From positions 2,914,001 through 2,978,000 of the forward strand of contig NZ_CP064266.1 of assembly GCF_022811845.1 (NCBI RefSeq): a DNA stretch of 64,000 bases, written 5' to 3'. Made by a program: the position numbers and the translations under genes. The notes beneath the pieces are model-generated. The model ran no database searches and was not told the origin of the DNA. It saw nothing but the letters and a program-made list of their open reading frames with translations. The DNA is from Bacillus pseudomycoides. Lineage in GTDB: Bacteria; Bacillota; Bacilli; Bacillales; Bacillaceae_G. This document shows positions 7,328 through 15,660 of the stretch, piece by piece; the stretch's first letter is position 1; each line of letters opens with the position of its first letter.

Positions 7328-9388
7328 ATGAAAAAGCCATGGAAAGTAATGACGACAGTCGCTGTTGTTTCTTCACTTTTACTATCAGTAGGGTGTGCCG
7401 GGAAAAAAGTGGAAACGTCAAAAGAAAAAAATACATATCGTGTACCGGTGACTGATTATTCGTTTGATACAGCAGCGAATATGTTTGCGTATACAGAATT
7501 TGAATTGTCTGGGGAGCCATTGGCGGAAGGACTCGGATTAGATTTAGATATATTGGACGCACAAAAACGAAATAAACCAACGAAATTTGATTATATGGCC
7601 GGAATTGAATCATATGAGTATTCAGAAGAAGCAATGTATGAGGTTGTTGAAAAATCAGGTCTTGGACTGCATTTACTGCACGCGCCAATTGTACAAAAAA
7701 TGACCAAAGAGGAAAATAAAGATGTTCCTGCTTGGCTAGAGGATAGATTTTATACATTGGCAGATAGTGTAGGGTATCCGCGTAAAGAAATATTTGCAAA
7801 TATGTATCCGACATTTATGGAATATGCTGGCGGTGATCCGCACTATACAAAAAAGGTGGATACGTCTGTATATGCAGAAAATGATGATAAAACATATGTA
7901 CCGGCGTACCAAATGGATTTTAAAACATTACGCTGGGATCGTGCGAAGATGAATAAAACATTAACACCAGCAGCATACGGTTCAACATTTTTAAAACAAA
8001 CATTGTGGGCTGGAGACTTTTTAGGTGGTTTCCATACATTAGATAAAGATGAAGAGTTAGAAGCAACAGCGAGTACACAAGACCAAGATGCAAATGTTCG
8101 TCTTGGAAAAAGTAGTGCCGATGGAATGCAAGGAGTGATTCTAACAGAAGAGATTTGGAATAAGCTTGCATATATTCATGATGGACTATTTTATGATGCG
8201 AATGCGAAACAATTAACGAGTGGAATTGGAAGTAAATATAATCCAGATAACGGTCTTGTTTATTTGCCACATGAGATTAAAGTAAATGAAGAAGAGAATG
8301 GTGAAATTGCAAAAGCTGGTGGTTTAGAAGTGAAAGATGCACGTAGTATGCTTCGCGATCAGTGGATGATGTTATGGCCAACAGCAGAATTTTTTGGGAT
8401 GACGGATCAACGTCCTGATAATAAAAATGTAAATCCAGCCTTCCAAGCAACATTTGATGGTGCGCCATTTGCCAAAGCGGCACCAGAAAATATAGATCTT
8501 GATGCGGCGAATGATGTAAAAGCAGATGACCCATATTCTTTAAATCGTGATGTAATGCTCCATATATTTAAAAATATTGAAGCGATGCACTATAATAAAG
8601 AAACAGGAGCATTTGTTACAGAACATAGTGGAACAGAACAAGGAAAACGAATCGATACATTTGATGCAAGCTATATGGTAGAAGCACTTCGCATGTTTCA
8701 ACGTGCAATTGATGGGATGCCAGTGGGATATGCAAGTGGTGCAGAGGCACAAGGTTTACAAACAGAAGAAGGAAAACGTGCGCTTGCTATGATTAAGACA
8801 CAAGCAGACTTCTTATTGAAAAATATGAAAACAAAAGATGGTTTCATAGCAAATGGCTATACAATCGGTAAAGGGGCAGATGAAGAGCCAGTAACATTAG
8901 AAGCACAGCTAGGGGCAATTCGTGGATTAACAGCGGCCTTTTTAGCAACGAAAGATGAACTATATCGTGAGGAAGCACGGAAATTATATGATTTAATTGA
9001 TCGTAAAATGTGGAATAAAGAAGCACACGCATATGAAACGAAAAAAGGTGAAATGAAATATACACCATATACAGCTGGTAGTGTATCAGCAGCTTTGCGT
9101 GTTGCACTTCAAAATTTAAGTAACACAGATGCAGATAAAACGAAATATGATTCATTGGAACAAAAAGTAATTACTTCTCGTTATGTTGATTTTTATGAGC
9201 AAGTAATCAATGGACCATCATTAAAAGAAGGAATGCAAACAAGTGAGTTTTGGGATACTGGTGATGTTTATATAAAAGGGAATCTTGGAAATGCCGATAA
9301 GGATAATGTACCACAAATTCAAGCAGGACATGGTAAAAACGGTATTGCTCCGGTTCTTGTAAACGTTGAAGTGAAAAAAGAAAAATAA
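7328..9388 (+). CDS. Fur-regulated large lipoprotein, possible alpha/alpha-barrel domain
   Basis: A 686-residue predicted lipoprotein: Lys-rich start, hydrophobic segment 7-20 and lipobox LSVGC with Cys23 as lipidation site. I do not recognise the family with certainty. The C-terminal half (about 440-610) has repeated helical segments rich in aromatic residues (SYMVEALRMFQRA, LGAIRGLTAAFLA, GSVSAALRVAL), reminiscent of an (alpha/alpha)n barrel as in six-hairpin proteins. No heme-binding CxxCH and no imelysin GxHxxE are present. Start ATG 7328 has GGGAG (7314-7318) 9 nt upstream. Two Fur operators flank its promoter, so iron limitation should induce it. A di-heme cytochrome lipoprotein gene follows in the same direction after a terminator. 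Confidence 0.85.
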   Translation: MKKPWKVMTTVAVVSSLLLSVGCAGKKVETSKEKNTYRVPVTDYSFDTAANMFAYTEFELSGEPLAEGLGLDLDILDAQKRNKPTKFDYMAGIESYEYSEEAMYEVVEKSGLGLHLLHAPIVQKMTKEENKDVPAWLEDRFYTLADSVGYPRKEIFANMYPTFMEYAGGDPHYTKKVDTSVYAENDDKTYVPAYQMDFKTLRWDRAKMNKTLTPAAYGSTFLKQTLWAGDFLGGFHTLDKDEELEATASTQDQDANVRLGKSSADGMQGVILTEEIWNKLAYIHDGLFYDANAKQLTSGIGSKYNPDNGLVYLPHEIKVNEEENGEIAKAGGLEVKDARSMLRDQWMMLWPTAEFFGMTDQRPDNKNVNPAFQATFDGAPFAKAAPENIDLDAANDVKADDPYSLNRDVMLHIFKNIEAMHYNKETGAFVTEHSGTEQGKRIDTFDASYMVEALRMFQRAIDGMPVGYASGAEAQGLQTEEGKRALAMIKTQADFLLKNMKTKDGFIANGYTIGKGADEEPVTLEAQLGAIRGLTAAFLATKDELYREEARKLYDLIDRKMWNKEAHAYETKKGEMKYTPYTAGSVSAALRVALQNLSNTDADKTKYDSLEQKVITSRYVDFYEQVINGPSLKEGMQTSEFWDTGDVYIKGNLGNADKDNVPQIQAGHGKNGIAPVLVNVEVKKEK

Positions 9389-9407
9389 ATTTATGATAGT
9401 ATTAAGA

Positions 9408-9438
9408 CCGAACAAGTGCAGAAGCTTGTTCGGTTTTT
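9408..9438 (+). terminator. Terminator between the two accessory lipoprotein genes
   Basis: 9-bp stem 9408-9416/9425-9433 followed by TTTTT. It implies that the downstream cytochrome gene has a separate promoter or depends on read-through. Confidence 0.8.
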
Positions 9439-9599
9439 ATGAAGTAAGGGTGTAGTAGAATGATATATTCATTGACGAGTATTGAATGAAATGTTTTTTT
9501 ATAGGCTAATATCTATCAGTTTGATTGTTAATTATTAGGTATATAAAAGTGCTAGGAATATTGTTTAGAGAAGAGGGCTAAAGAAAGAAGGGTTAGATG

Positions 9600-11558
9600 A
9601 TGAGGCGCTTGTTTATGATGGTTATGTTGCTCCTATGTATTGGTGTGTTTGCTAGTTGTGAAATGAAAATGTCAGGAAAAGAAGTAAAGCGTAACGATGC
9701 TGTTCACAGTAATAATATTATAGCGAGCAAAGATGACAAATGGATTTATACTGCAAATATTGATGTAAATACAGTAACTGTTACAGATGCAAAAAGTAGA
9801 AAAGTAGTGTCAGAGATTCCAGTTGGAAAAGAACCGAGACAATTAACAATAAGTCCGGATGAAAAGACACTGTATGTCTCTTGTATGTATGATAATAAAG
9901 TAGATGTTATATCGTTAGAAAAGAAAAAAGTGATCGATCGAATTGGAACAGAAATAGAGCCCTTTGGTATTGTTACAAACCCAGATGGGACAAAGTTGTA
10001 CGTATCAAATTTCCGCTCAGGAAATGTATCAGTTATTGACATTGAAAAGAAAAAAACAATTCAAAAGATTAAAATTGGTGACCGTCCGCGAACATTAGCG
10101 ATGACAAAAGACGGAAAAAAATTGTATGTGCCACATTATTTAGATGGAAAAATTAGTGTTATAGATACCGAGAGTAATAAAGTAAAGAAAGTAATTACAC
10201 TTGCTGCTTCTCCGGATAAAGAAGATCGTAAAAAGAGTCAAGGAACTCCAAATACATTAGAGCAATTTGTAATTGCACCAGATGGTAAGACAGCGTGGGT
10301 ACCACATATGCTGACGAATACAGATACACCAATTCACTTTGAGGAGACTGTGTTTCCAGCGGTCTCAATTATTGATTTAGAGAAAGACGAGGAAATTACA
10401 AAACAACGTAAGCAATTATTTGAAGCGATGAATGTGAAAGATACAAAAAATGAAACAATGATTGTGTCTAATCCATATGATGTAGTTTTTAATGAAAAAG
10501 GGACGAAGGTATTTGTTGTTATGTCAGGTAGTGAAGATCTGGTTATGTTTGATTTAACTCGCGGAGGCAATGCGACACAAATTGTAAGACGTATTCCAGG
10601 AAGTAATCCGAGGGGGATTATTTTACTTCCGAAAGAAAATACGTTGGTTGTTCATAATGCGATGAGTCATGATATGGCATTTTTACAAACAGGTGGAGAT
10701 GATTCATATGCAAAAGTTAAAGCTGATAAGAATACGGTTAAGTTAATCGAAAAAGATTCTTTATCAAAATTAGTACGTGAAGGAAAAGAGATTTTTTATA
10801 GTGGAAATAGCGATAAATATGCAACAACAATTACTGGGAACAACTGGATGAGTTGTGTGACATGTCATAGTGATGGAGAAATTAATGGATTATCATTAAT
10901 GACACCAAAGGGGAAACGAAATGTACCAAGTAACGTCTTAACTACTAAAACGGGTCTATTCATGTGGGATGGATCACGGGATGATTTTACAGATTATATT
11001 CATACTGTACAAGGTGAAATGGGGGGGATGATGGAATTGGATCCAGGAAAAGAGATTCCAAAAGATGTCCAGCATATGTATGATGCACTGCTGGCATTTT
11101 TAGATGATCCTAATTCATTCCCAGTACCAAAGAGCCCGTATCGTCAAGCTGATGGCTCATTAACCCCTAAGGCCAAAGACGGAGAGCAATTGTTTAAAGG
11201 TAAGGCAAATTGCTTAACATGCCACGGCGGAGAGAATTTGACCAATAGTACAAAAGCGATAGATGAAAATGGAAAGTTGACAACGAATAATACAAATTTC
11301 CTTTATAGTATTGGAACTGCGAATGAAACGGATACAGGCTATGAGGGTGACGCACGCGGTGGTTTTCAAAATAAGCGGCAAAAAGGATTTTTTGATCCTC
11401 CAACACTTCGTGGTGTATGGGCGACAGCGCCATATTTACATGATGGTAGTGCAAAAACAATTGAGGAAGCAGTAGAGAAGCATCAATATGAAGAAAAGCC
11501 ACAGTTATCTAAACAGGAATTTCATGCGATTGCAGAATATGTAAAAGCGATTCAATAG
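9600..11558 (+). CDS. Lipoprotein with beta-propeller and MauG/CcpA-like di-heme cytochrome c domain
   Basis: A secreted lipid-anchored protein (Cys20 here, motif VFASC) with two parts. Residues about 35-365 hold YVTN-type propeller repeats (KTLYVSCMYDNKVDVISLE, TKLYVSNFRSGNVSVIDIE, KKLYVPHYLDGKISVIDTE). Residues about 390-652 form a di-heme domain with CVTCH near 419 and CLTCH near 538, and a late APYLHDGSAKTIEEAV motif typical of the cytochrome c peroxidase/MauG superfamily. It is therefore probably an extracytoplasmic peroxidase or oxidase; substrate unknown. ATG 9597 and 9600 are in frame; 9600 has the better 7-nt spacing from AAGAAGGG. Heme attachment would need the ResABC system encoded at 25-28.4 kb. 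Confidence 0.88.
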   Translation: MRRLFMMVMLLLCIGVFASCEMKMSGKEVKRNDAVHSNNIIASKDDKWIYTANIDVNTVTVTDAKSRKVVSEIPVGKEPRQLTISPDEKTLYVSCMYDNKVDVISLEKKKVIDRIGTEIEPFGIVTNPDGTKLYVSNFRSGNVSVIDIEKKKTIQKIKIGDRPRTLAMTKDGKKLYVPHYLDGKISVIDTESNKVKKVITLAASPDKEDRKKSQGTPNTLEQFVIAPDGKTAWVPHMLTNTDTPIHFEETVFPAVSIIDLEKDEEITKQRKQLFEAMNVKDTKNETMIVSNPYDVVFNEKGTKVFVVMSGSEDLVMFDLTRGGNATQIVRRIPGSNPRGIILLPKENTLVVHNAMSHDMAFLQTGGDDSYAKVKADKNTVKLIEKDSLSKLVREGKEIFYSGNSDKYATTITGNNWMSCVTCHSDGEINGLSLMTPKGKRNVPSNVLTTKTGLFMWDGSRDDFTDYIHTVQGEMGGMMELDPGKEIPKDVQHMYDALLAFLDDPNSFPVPKSPYRQADGSLTPKAKDGEQLFKGKANCLTCHGGENLTNSTKAIDENGKLTTNNTNFLYSIGTANETDTGYEGDARGGFQNKRQKGFFDPPTLRGVWATAPYLHDGSAKTIEEAVEKHQYEEKPQLSKQEFHAIAEYVKAIQ

Positions 11559-11587
11559 AAAAAGAACAGCTTAGCGCTGTTCTTTTT
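11559..11587. terminator. Bidirectional terminator between convergent genes
   Basis: Perfect 12-bp stem 11559-11570/11576-11587 with A- and T-runs at its two ends. The right arm encodes the last codons of the minus-strand gene. Confidence 0.85.
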
Positions 11588-11765
11588 CATTTACATATTG
11601 TTGTAAGTCAAATGGAGTTATTTCTTGAATAAACTCTCTTGAGATAAGTGATTGAACAAGAGTGCTTTCTGAAATTGTAGTACCTGTTTTTTTTTGATAT
11701 GCTTGTTTTAATAAGCCGAGTTTTTCTGCTGTTTCTTTTGGTAATTCAATTGTAAGTGTGTTCAT
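11571..11765 (-). CDS. Ribbon-helix-helix (CopG-like) DNA-binding protein
   Basis: A 64-residue protein starting MNTLTIELPKETAEKLGLLK, the beta-strand/helix pattern of a ribbon-helix-helix fold, followed by TGTTISESTLVQSLISREFI as the second helix pair. Such proteins bind DNA as dimers and usually repress their own or neighbouring genes. No toxin gene is paired with it: the next gene upstream on this strand is an integrase and the gene downstream is convergent. GGGGGAG precedes ATG 11765. A GTACT-AG-AGTAC palindrome at 11781-11792, just upstream, could be its operator. Its target is unknown. Confidence 0.7.
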   Translation of the reverse strand: MNTLTIELPKETAEKLGLLKQAYQKKTGTTISESTLVQSLISREFIQEITPFDLQQYVNEKEQR

Positions 11766-11780
11766 AATTTCTCCCCCTTA

Positions 11781-11792
11781 GTACTAGAGTAC
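11781..11792. promoter_or_regulatory. Candidate operator palindrome upstream of the RHH gene
   Basis: GTACTAGAGTAC has 5-bp inverted arms and sits 15 bp before the start codon, where an autoregulatory RHH dimer could bind. This is inference from position and symmetry. Confidence 0.3.
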
Positions 11793-11831
11793 CACTCCGA
11801 AATAAGAGAAACAAGAAAAGAGAAAACGAAA

Positions 11832-11875
11832 CATAAAAAAGGTTACCAAGTTTAAAGTTGGTAACCTTTTTTATG
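11832..11875. terminator. Strong hairpin after the integrase gene
   Basis: Perfect 18-bp stem 11832-11849/11858-11875 with 8-nt loop and A/T-runs on both sides. It terminates the minus-strand integrase and separates it from the RHH gene. Confidence 0.85.
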
Positions 11876-11895
11876 TATAAGAACCATGTTTGTTT

Positions 11896-12426
11896 TTATG
11901 CAATACCGATATATTTTAAAGTTTTTGATGGAGTACTATGATCAAAGAAGTGTTGTAAAAATGCAATATCAACACCAGATTTGTATGCACAATATCCCCA
12001 AGTTTTGCGAAGTGTATGTGAGCTAATCCCTTCTAAACCAACTTCTTTTGCAGCTTTGTTTAAAATATACCATGCATGCTGTCTTGTAATGGATTTTGTT
12101 CCTTTTTGTGATTTCAGTAAAGGTTCATTTCGCATCCAAGTTTTACGTTCTCTCATATAATCTTCGATTGCATGCTGTAAGTCTTCGTTTACAGCAAACC
12201 ATTTATGTTTCTTTACTTTTTCATTGTAAAATAAAATGGAATGGCGAACATTTTCATTTTCGTCAATAACGTCACCGACTTTTAATTGTAAAATCTCGCT
12301 TACCTTTAGACCAGAATTTACAGCTAATACGAATAGTAAGCCATCACGTTTCGAAGATTGTAAAAGTATATTTTTGATTTTTTCTAATTGTTTTTCGTTT
12401 TGGATAGGTTGTCCTGCTTGTTTCAT
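11896..12426 (-). CDS. Short tyrosine recombinase (catalytic domain only)
   Basis: A 176-residue phage-integrase family protein that lacks the usual N-terminal core-binding domain, similar in size to Bacillus YoeC. Visible catalytic elements: HTLRKTW (His-x-x-Arg), QHFFDHSTPSKTLKYIGI with the late His and the nucleophile Tyr. In the first catalytic box the usual GLRxSE arginine is replaced: the sequence is SGLKVSEIL, Lys41. ATG 12426 is chosen because GAGGAG (12437-12442) is 10 nt upstream; GTG 12435 would be too close. No attachment-site repeats or other prophage genes surround it, so it is an isolated recombinase. Confidence 0.85.
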   Translation of the reverse strand: MKQAGQPIQNEKQLEKIKNILLQSSKRDGLLFVLAVNSGLKVSEILQLKVGDVIDENENVRHSILFYNEKVKKHKWFAVNEDLQHAIEDYMRERKTWMRNEPLLKSQKGTKSITRQHAWYILNKAAKEVGLEGISSHTLRKTWGYCAYKSGVDIAFLQHFFDHSTPSKTLKYIGIA

Positions 12427-12533
12427 TTCACGCACTCTCCTCTTTTATGTGTGTAAAGGAAAGGATTAACTTGGTTACTACTATAAAGGGAGAGTGTGAA
12501 TTTCATGTGAACTCCTCGTGAAATTAAGACAAA

Positions 12534-14348
12534 TTATTTGACTTCTTTTACTTTTTGTAAATCAAAATAAAAAACGACGCTATCAATGGTATTGTATACG
12601 CCGTATTCGGCATGATGAAGTTCTAATATGTTTTTGACAATGGATAGGCCAAGTCCAGTTCCTCCTGTGTGACGGCTACGGGAAGCGTCTAAACGATAGA
12701 AACGATCCCAAATTTTTTGTAGACTTTCCTCTGGAATTGGGTTACCAGTGTTCTCAATTTCTACTTTAACCTTTTCTTCATTCTCGATGATTCGAATGTA
12801 AATTTCTTTTCCCTCTGGTGTATAGCGAATTGCGTTGCTAAGTAAATTCACAACAACTTGTTCAATGCGATTACGATTCGCTTCAACATATATAGAAGGG
12901 TTTGCATCGATATCTACTTGTAATTGTTTTTCTTCCATACTAAATAATAGCTTCGTATACACTTGTTGAACGAGTTCACCAAGTGAAAAAGTATTCATTT
13001 CTAGTTTATACGTACCCGATTCTAGTTTGGCTAATTCTAGCATTTCAATAATGAGTCGATTCATGTTTTCTGTTTCTTCTAAAATAACATCGGTATAGTA
13101 AGTAGTATCTTTACTTACGCCATCTTTAATTCCTTCTGCAAAGCTTCTAATCACACTCAGCGGTGTTTTTAATTCATGAGATACGCCAGAAATAAATTCT
13201 TTTCTCGTTTTTTCTAATTGACGCTCTCGTTCGATATCTTGTTGTAATTTTGTGTTTGCGACGTTTAATCGGTCTATTCGGTCTTTTAAGTTTACTGATA
13301 ATGTATTAATGCTACTAGACAAACCACCAATTTCATCATCTGCTGAAACCGGTAATTTTTCAGTGAAATCAAAATTAGCCATTTTTTTTGTAACACGATT
13401 CATTTTAATAAGCGGTTTAACAATGATTTTTGAATAATAAAAGGACAATAAAATAATAACGAGAAATACGATAATTAAGGCATAGACGTAATAATCTTTT
13501 AAAACGAGCATTGCTTCATTAACAGGCTGTAGGGAAGTCATTGCGAAAGCGAATTCTTTAATCTCTCCTTTTTCAATAACTGGTTGCACAAAAATTTGAC
13601 TTTTGACTTCATCGTCTTCACCTATTGTATAAGTAGTCAATTTGTTGGAATTTGTTTTACCAAGTATGACAGACAATTCCCAATGCTGAACGCCTTGTAA
13701 AGTTTCCAAATTATTCGCAAGACGAATGTCATTTTTTGAAGGAAGGTGTATTTTAGATACAGTGCCTTGAAATTTATGAATGCCTAGTTTTGCGTCTTTT
13801 GTATACCTATTTCTTTTTAAAGCACTCCAATCGATATTAAATAATTTAAAGTCAGAAATGATATTATCATTTTGCCATTCATTATAACGATTTCTAAGTG
13901 TAACAGGGATGATTACATCTCCCTTTAAAATGCCTTCTACGAAAAGAACATCATTAATTTTCAACTGTAGATTCATAAATTTCGTGTATTCATCGTTTGT
14001 TAAAATATTGTTGAGTGGAATCGAATATGTTTTATTTGATTCATCTATAATTTCAATATAGTAATTATTTTCATCTTTTATAATTCCATTTGGATCTAAT
14101 AAAACAACCTCAGCATTTGTTTTTTCATGAAATTCTTGTTTGAGTTTTCTTATTTCCTCAAATGTCCGGTCACTCTTTTCATAACTGGATAAAAACTTTT
14201 CAAAAGCTGTTTGGACGGTTTGAACTTTTTTGTTAATATAAAATTTTTCTAAAAACAATGATTGTCCAAGGAAAAAAAGGAGGAAGGTAACAGTAAATAA
14301 TGTTGATGTTAATAAAAATAGTTTAAAGACAATACTTCTTTTTTTCAC
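12534..14348 (-). CDS. Sensor histidine kinase (orphan)
   Basis: A 604-residue membrane histidine kinase. TM1 about 8-32, a large extracytoplasmic sensor about 33-283, TM2 about 286-305, HAMP about 305-358, HisKA with phospho-acceptor His391 (FISGVSHELKTPL), then HATPase with the N box NLLSNAIRYT, ENTGNPIP in place of DxGxG (common in the VanS/WalK-like branch) and GGTGLGLSI. Start GTG 14348 has GAGGTG 5 nt upstream. No response regulator is adjacent: upstream lie a bcr1-like repeat 40 bp away and then deoD. The signal is unknown, and the partner must be elsewhere or has been lost. Confidence 0.92.
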   Translation of the reverse strand: MKKRSIVFKLFLLTSTLFTVTFLLFFLGQSLFLEKFYINKKVQTVQTAFEKFLSSYEKSDRTFEEIRKLKQEFHEKTNAEVVLLDPNGIIKDENNYYIEIIDESNKTYSIPLNNILTNDEYTKFMNLQLKINDVLFVEGILKGDVIIPVTLRNRYNEWQNDNIISDFKLFNIDWSALKRNRYTKDAKLGIHKFQGTVSKIHLPSKNDIRLANNLETLQGVQHWELSVILGKTNSNKLTTYTIGEDDEVKSQIFVQPVIEKGEIKEFAFAMTSLQPVNEAMLVLKDYYVYALIIVFLVIILLSFYYSKIIVKPLIKMNRVTKKMANFDFTEKLPVSADDEIGGLSSSINTLSVNLKDRIDRLNVANTKLQQDIERERQLEKTRKEFISGVSHELKTPLSVIRSFAEGIKDGVSKDTTYYTDVILEETENMNRLIIEMLELAKLESGTYKLEMNTFSLGELVQQVYTKLLFSMEEKQLQVDIDANPSIYVEANRNRIEQVVVNLLSNAIRYTPEGKEIYIRIIENEEKVKVEIENTGNPIPEESLQKIWDRFYRLDASRSRHTGGTGLGLSIVKNILELHHAEYGVYNTIDSVVFYFDLQKVKEVK

Positions 14349-14387
14349 TTCTTCACCTCATAAAAGAATACTTGCATAAATATTTTC

Positions 14388-14531
14388 TTTAGCCCGCTAT
14401 TTGCGGGCAGTAAGACCCCCACTTCGAAATTCAGCAAGAGCAAAGAAGGAAACAACTGCCCATAAAAGCTCGATTGGTTCAACTAAATAATCAGTGGAGA
14501 TCAAAAAACACAGATTAAAGTTTCACTTTAT
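14388..14531 (+). repeat. bcr1-like repeat, copy B
   Basis: About 144 bp, beginning CCCGCTATTTGCGGGCAGTAAG after TTTAG (14388-14392) and ending AGATTAAAGTTTCAC before TTTAT (14527-14531). This is one of the two longest copies in the window. It lies between the histidine kinase and deoD. Confidence 0.85.
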
Positions 14532-14636
14532 TATAACAAACGATAAAAGAAAGTAGGGATTGAAAATCTGTCTCTATTTGGAACAGTTTTTTATAAAAAG
14601 TCATATAAGGTGATTATTTAATTTAGAAAATGATAA

Positions 14637-14665
14637 AAAAGAACCTGCCAGACGTATGACAAGTT
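14637..14665 (-). terminator. Candidate terminator of deoD
   Basis: Imperfect hairpin with outer arms AAAGAAC/GTTCTTT; on the minus strand it is followed by a T-run (14635-14640). Located 10 bp past the deoD stop. Confidence 0.6.
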
Positions 14666-14675
14666 CTTTTGTGCC

Positions 14676-15383
14676 TTATTGTTGGATGGCAGCGTCTAAA
14701 GCGATTTCAATCATTTCGTTGAATGTAGTTTGACGTTCTTCAGATGTTGTTTCTTCTCCAGTGAAGATGTGATCACTTACTGTTAATACAGATAATGCAT
14801 TTACACCATATTTCGCTGCTAATGTATAAAGTGCAGTTGTTTCCATTTCTACAGCTAATACACCGTATTCACCAAGTTTTTTCACCATATCCATGCTCTC
14901 ACGATAGAACACATCAGCGGTTAAAACATTACCAACACGAACATGTAATCCTTTTTCTGTTCCAGCGTCATACGCTTTCTTTAAAAGATCAAAGTTTGCC
15001 GATGGTGCAAAGTCAAATCCAGGGAATATTAAACGGTTCATGTTAGAGTCTGTACAAGCAGTCATTGCAATAATTACGTCACGCACTTTTACATCTTTTT
15101 GAATTGCGCCACATGTACCTACACGAATTAAATTTTTCACTCCATAGCTTTGAATTAATTCGTTAACATAAATAGAAATAGAAGGAACACCCATGCCCGT
15201 CCCTTGAACAGAGACACGTTTTCCTTTATAAGTTCCAGTGAATCCTAACATACCACGTACGTTGTTGTAGCAAGTTACATCCTCTAAAAATGTTTCTGCA
15301 ATATATTTTGCACGTAGTGGATCGCCAGGTAGTAAAATTGATTCAGCAATTTCGCCTTGTTTCGCTTCAATATGGACGCTCAT
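14676..15383 (-). CDS. deoD: Purine nucleoside phosphorylase, DeoD type
   Basis: A 235-residue hexameric-type purine nucleoside phosphorylase: it splits (deoxy)ribonucleosides with phosphate to base plus (deoxy)ribose-1-phosphate in purine salvage. Visible: GDPLRAKYIAE near the N-terminus (phosphate site), GTGMGVPSISIYVNEL, RVGTCGAI, and VLAVEMETTALYTLA (ribose binding, MET), then LTVSDHI with the catalytic Asp. The start is ATG 15383 with AAGGAGG (15391-15397); the longer in-frame extension has no such site. Length matches the family exactly. Confidence 0.97.
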   Translation of the reverse strand: MSVHIEAKQGEIAESILLPGDPLRAKYIAETFLEDVTCYNNVRGMLGFTGTYKGKRVSVQGTGMGVPSISIYVNELIQSYGVKNLIRVGTCGAIQKDVKVRDVIIAMTACTDSNMNRLIFPGFDFAPSANFDLLKKAYDAGTEKGLHVRVGNVLTADVFYRESMDMVKKLGEYGVLAVEMETTALYTLAAKYGVNALSVLTVSDHIFTGEETTSEERQTTFNEMIEIALDAAIQQ

Positions 15384-15660
15384 AAAAATCCTCCTTGTTA
15401 TGTATAGATATAAATTAACATCATCTGCATTATACACTAGGAATACTGTCGATTAAAATCTTTTTCTTGTTTGTAGTATGTACAACAAACGTTATTTCCA
15501 GTGATTTTCGGTTTTTGGTTGTTTTTTCTTTAAGAGAGTACTTTATTTTATAGAGGATTTTTCTAAAAAAAATAGAATGAATTTTGTAATAATATTATAT
15601 TTACAGGCATAGTTGTACGAATGGTGTCACGACTTATAAAAAAGTATGGCAGGTGATAAT

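Noticed and set aside
7328..9388. Imelysin/EfeM-type iron lipoprotein
   Set aside because: Iron regulation and the di-heme neighbour suggested it, but no GxHxxE motif or M75-like pattern is present.
11896..12426. Prophage suggested by the integrase, and by the amidase at 44272
   Set aside because: The two are 32 kb apart, with housekeeping genes between and no structural, holin or replication genes nearby. No flanking attachment repeats were seen.
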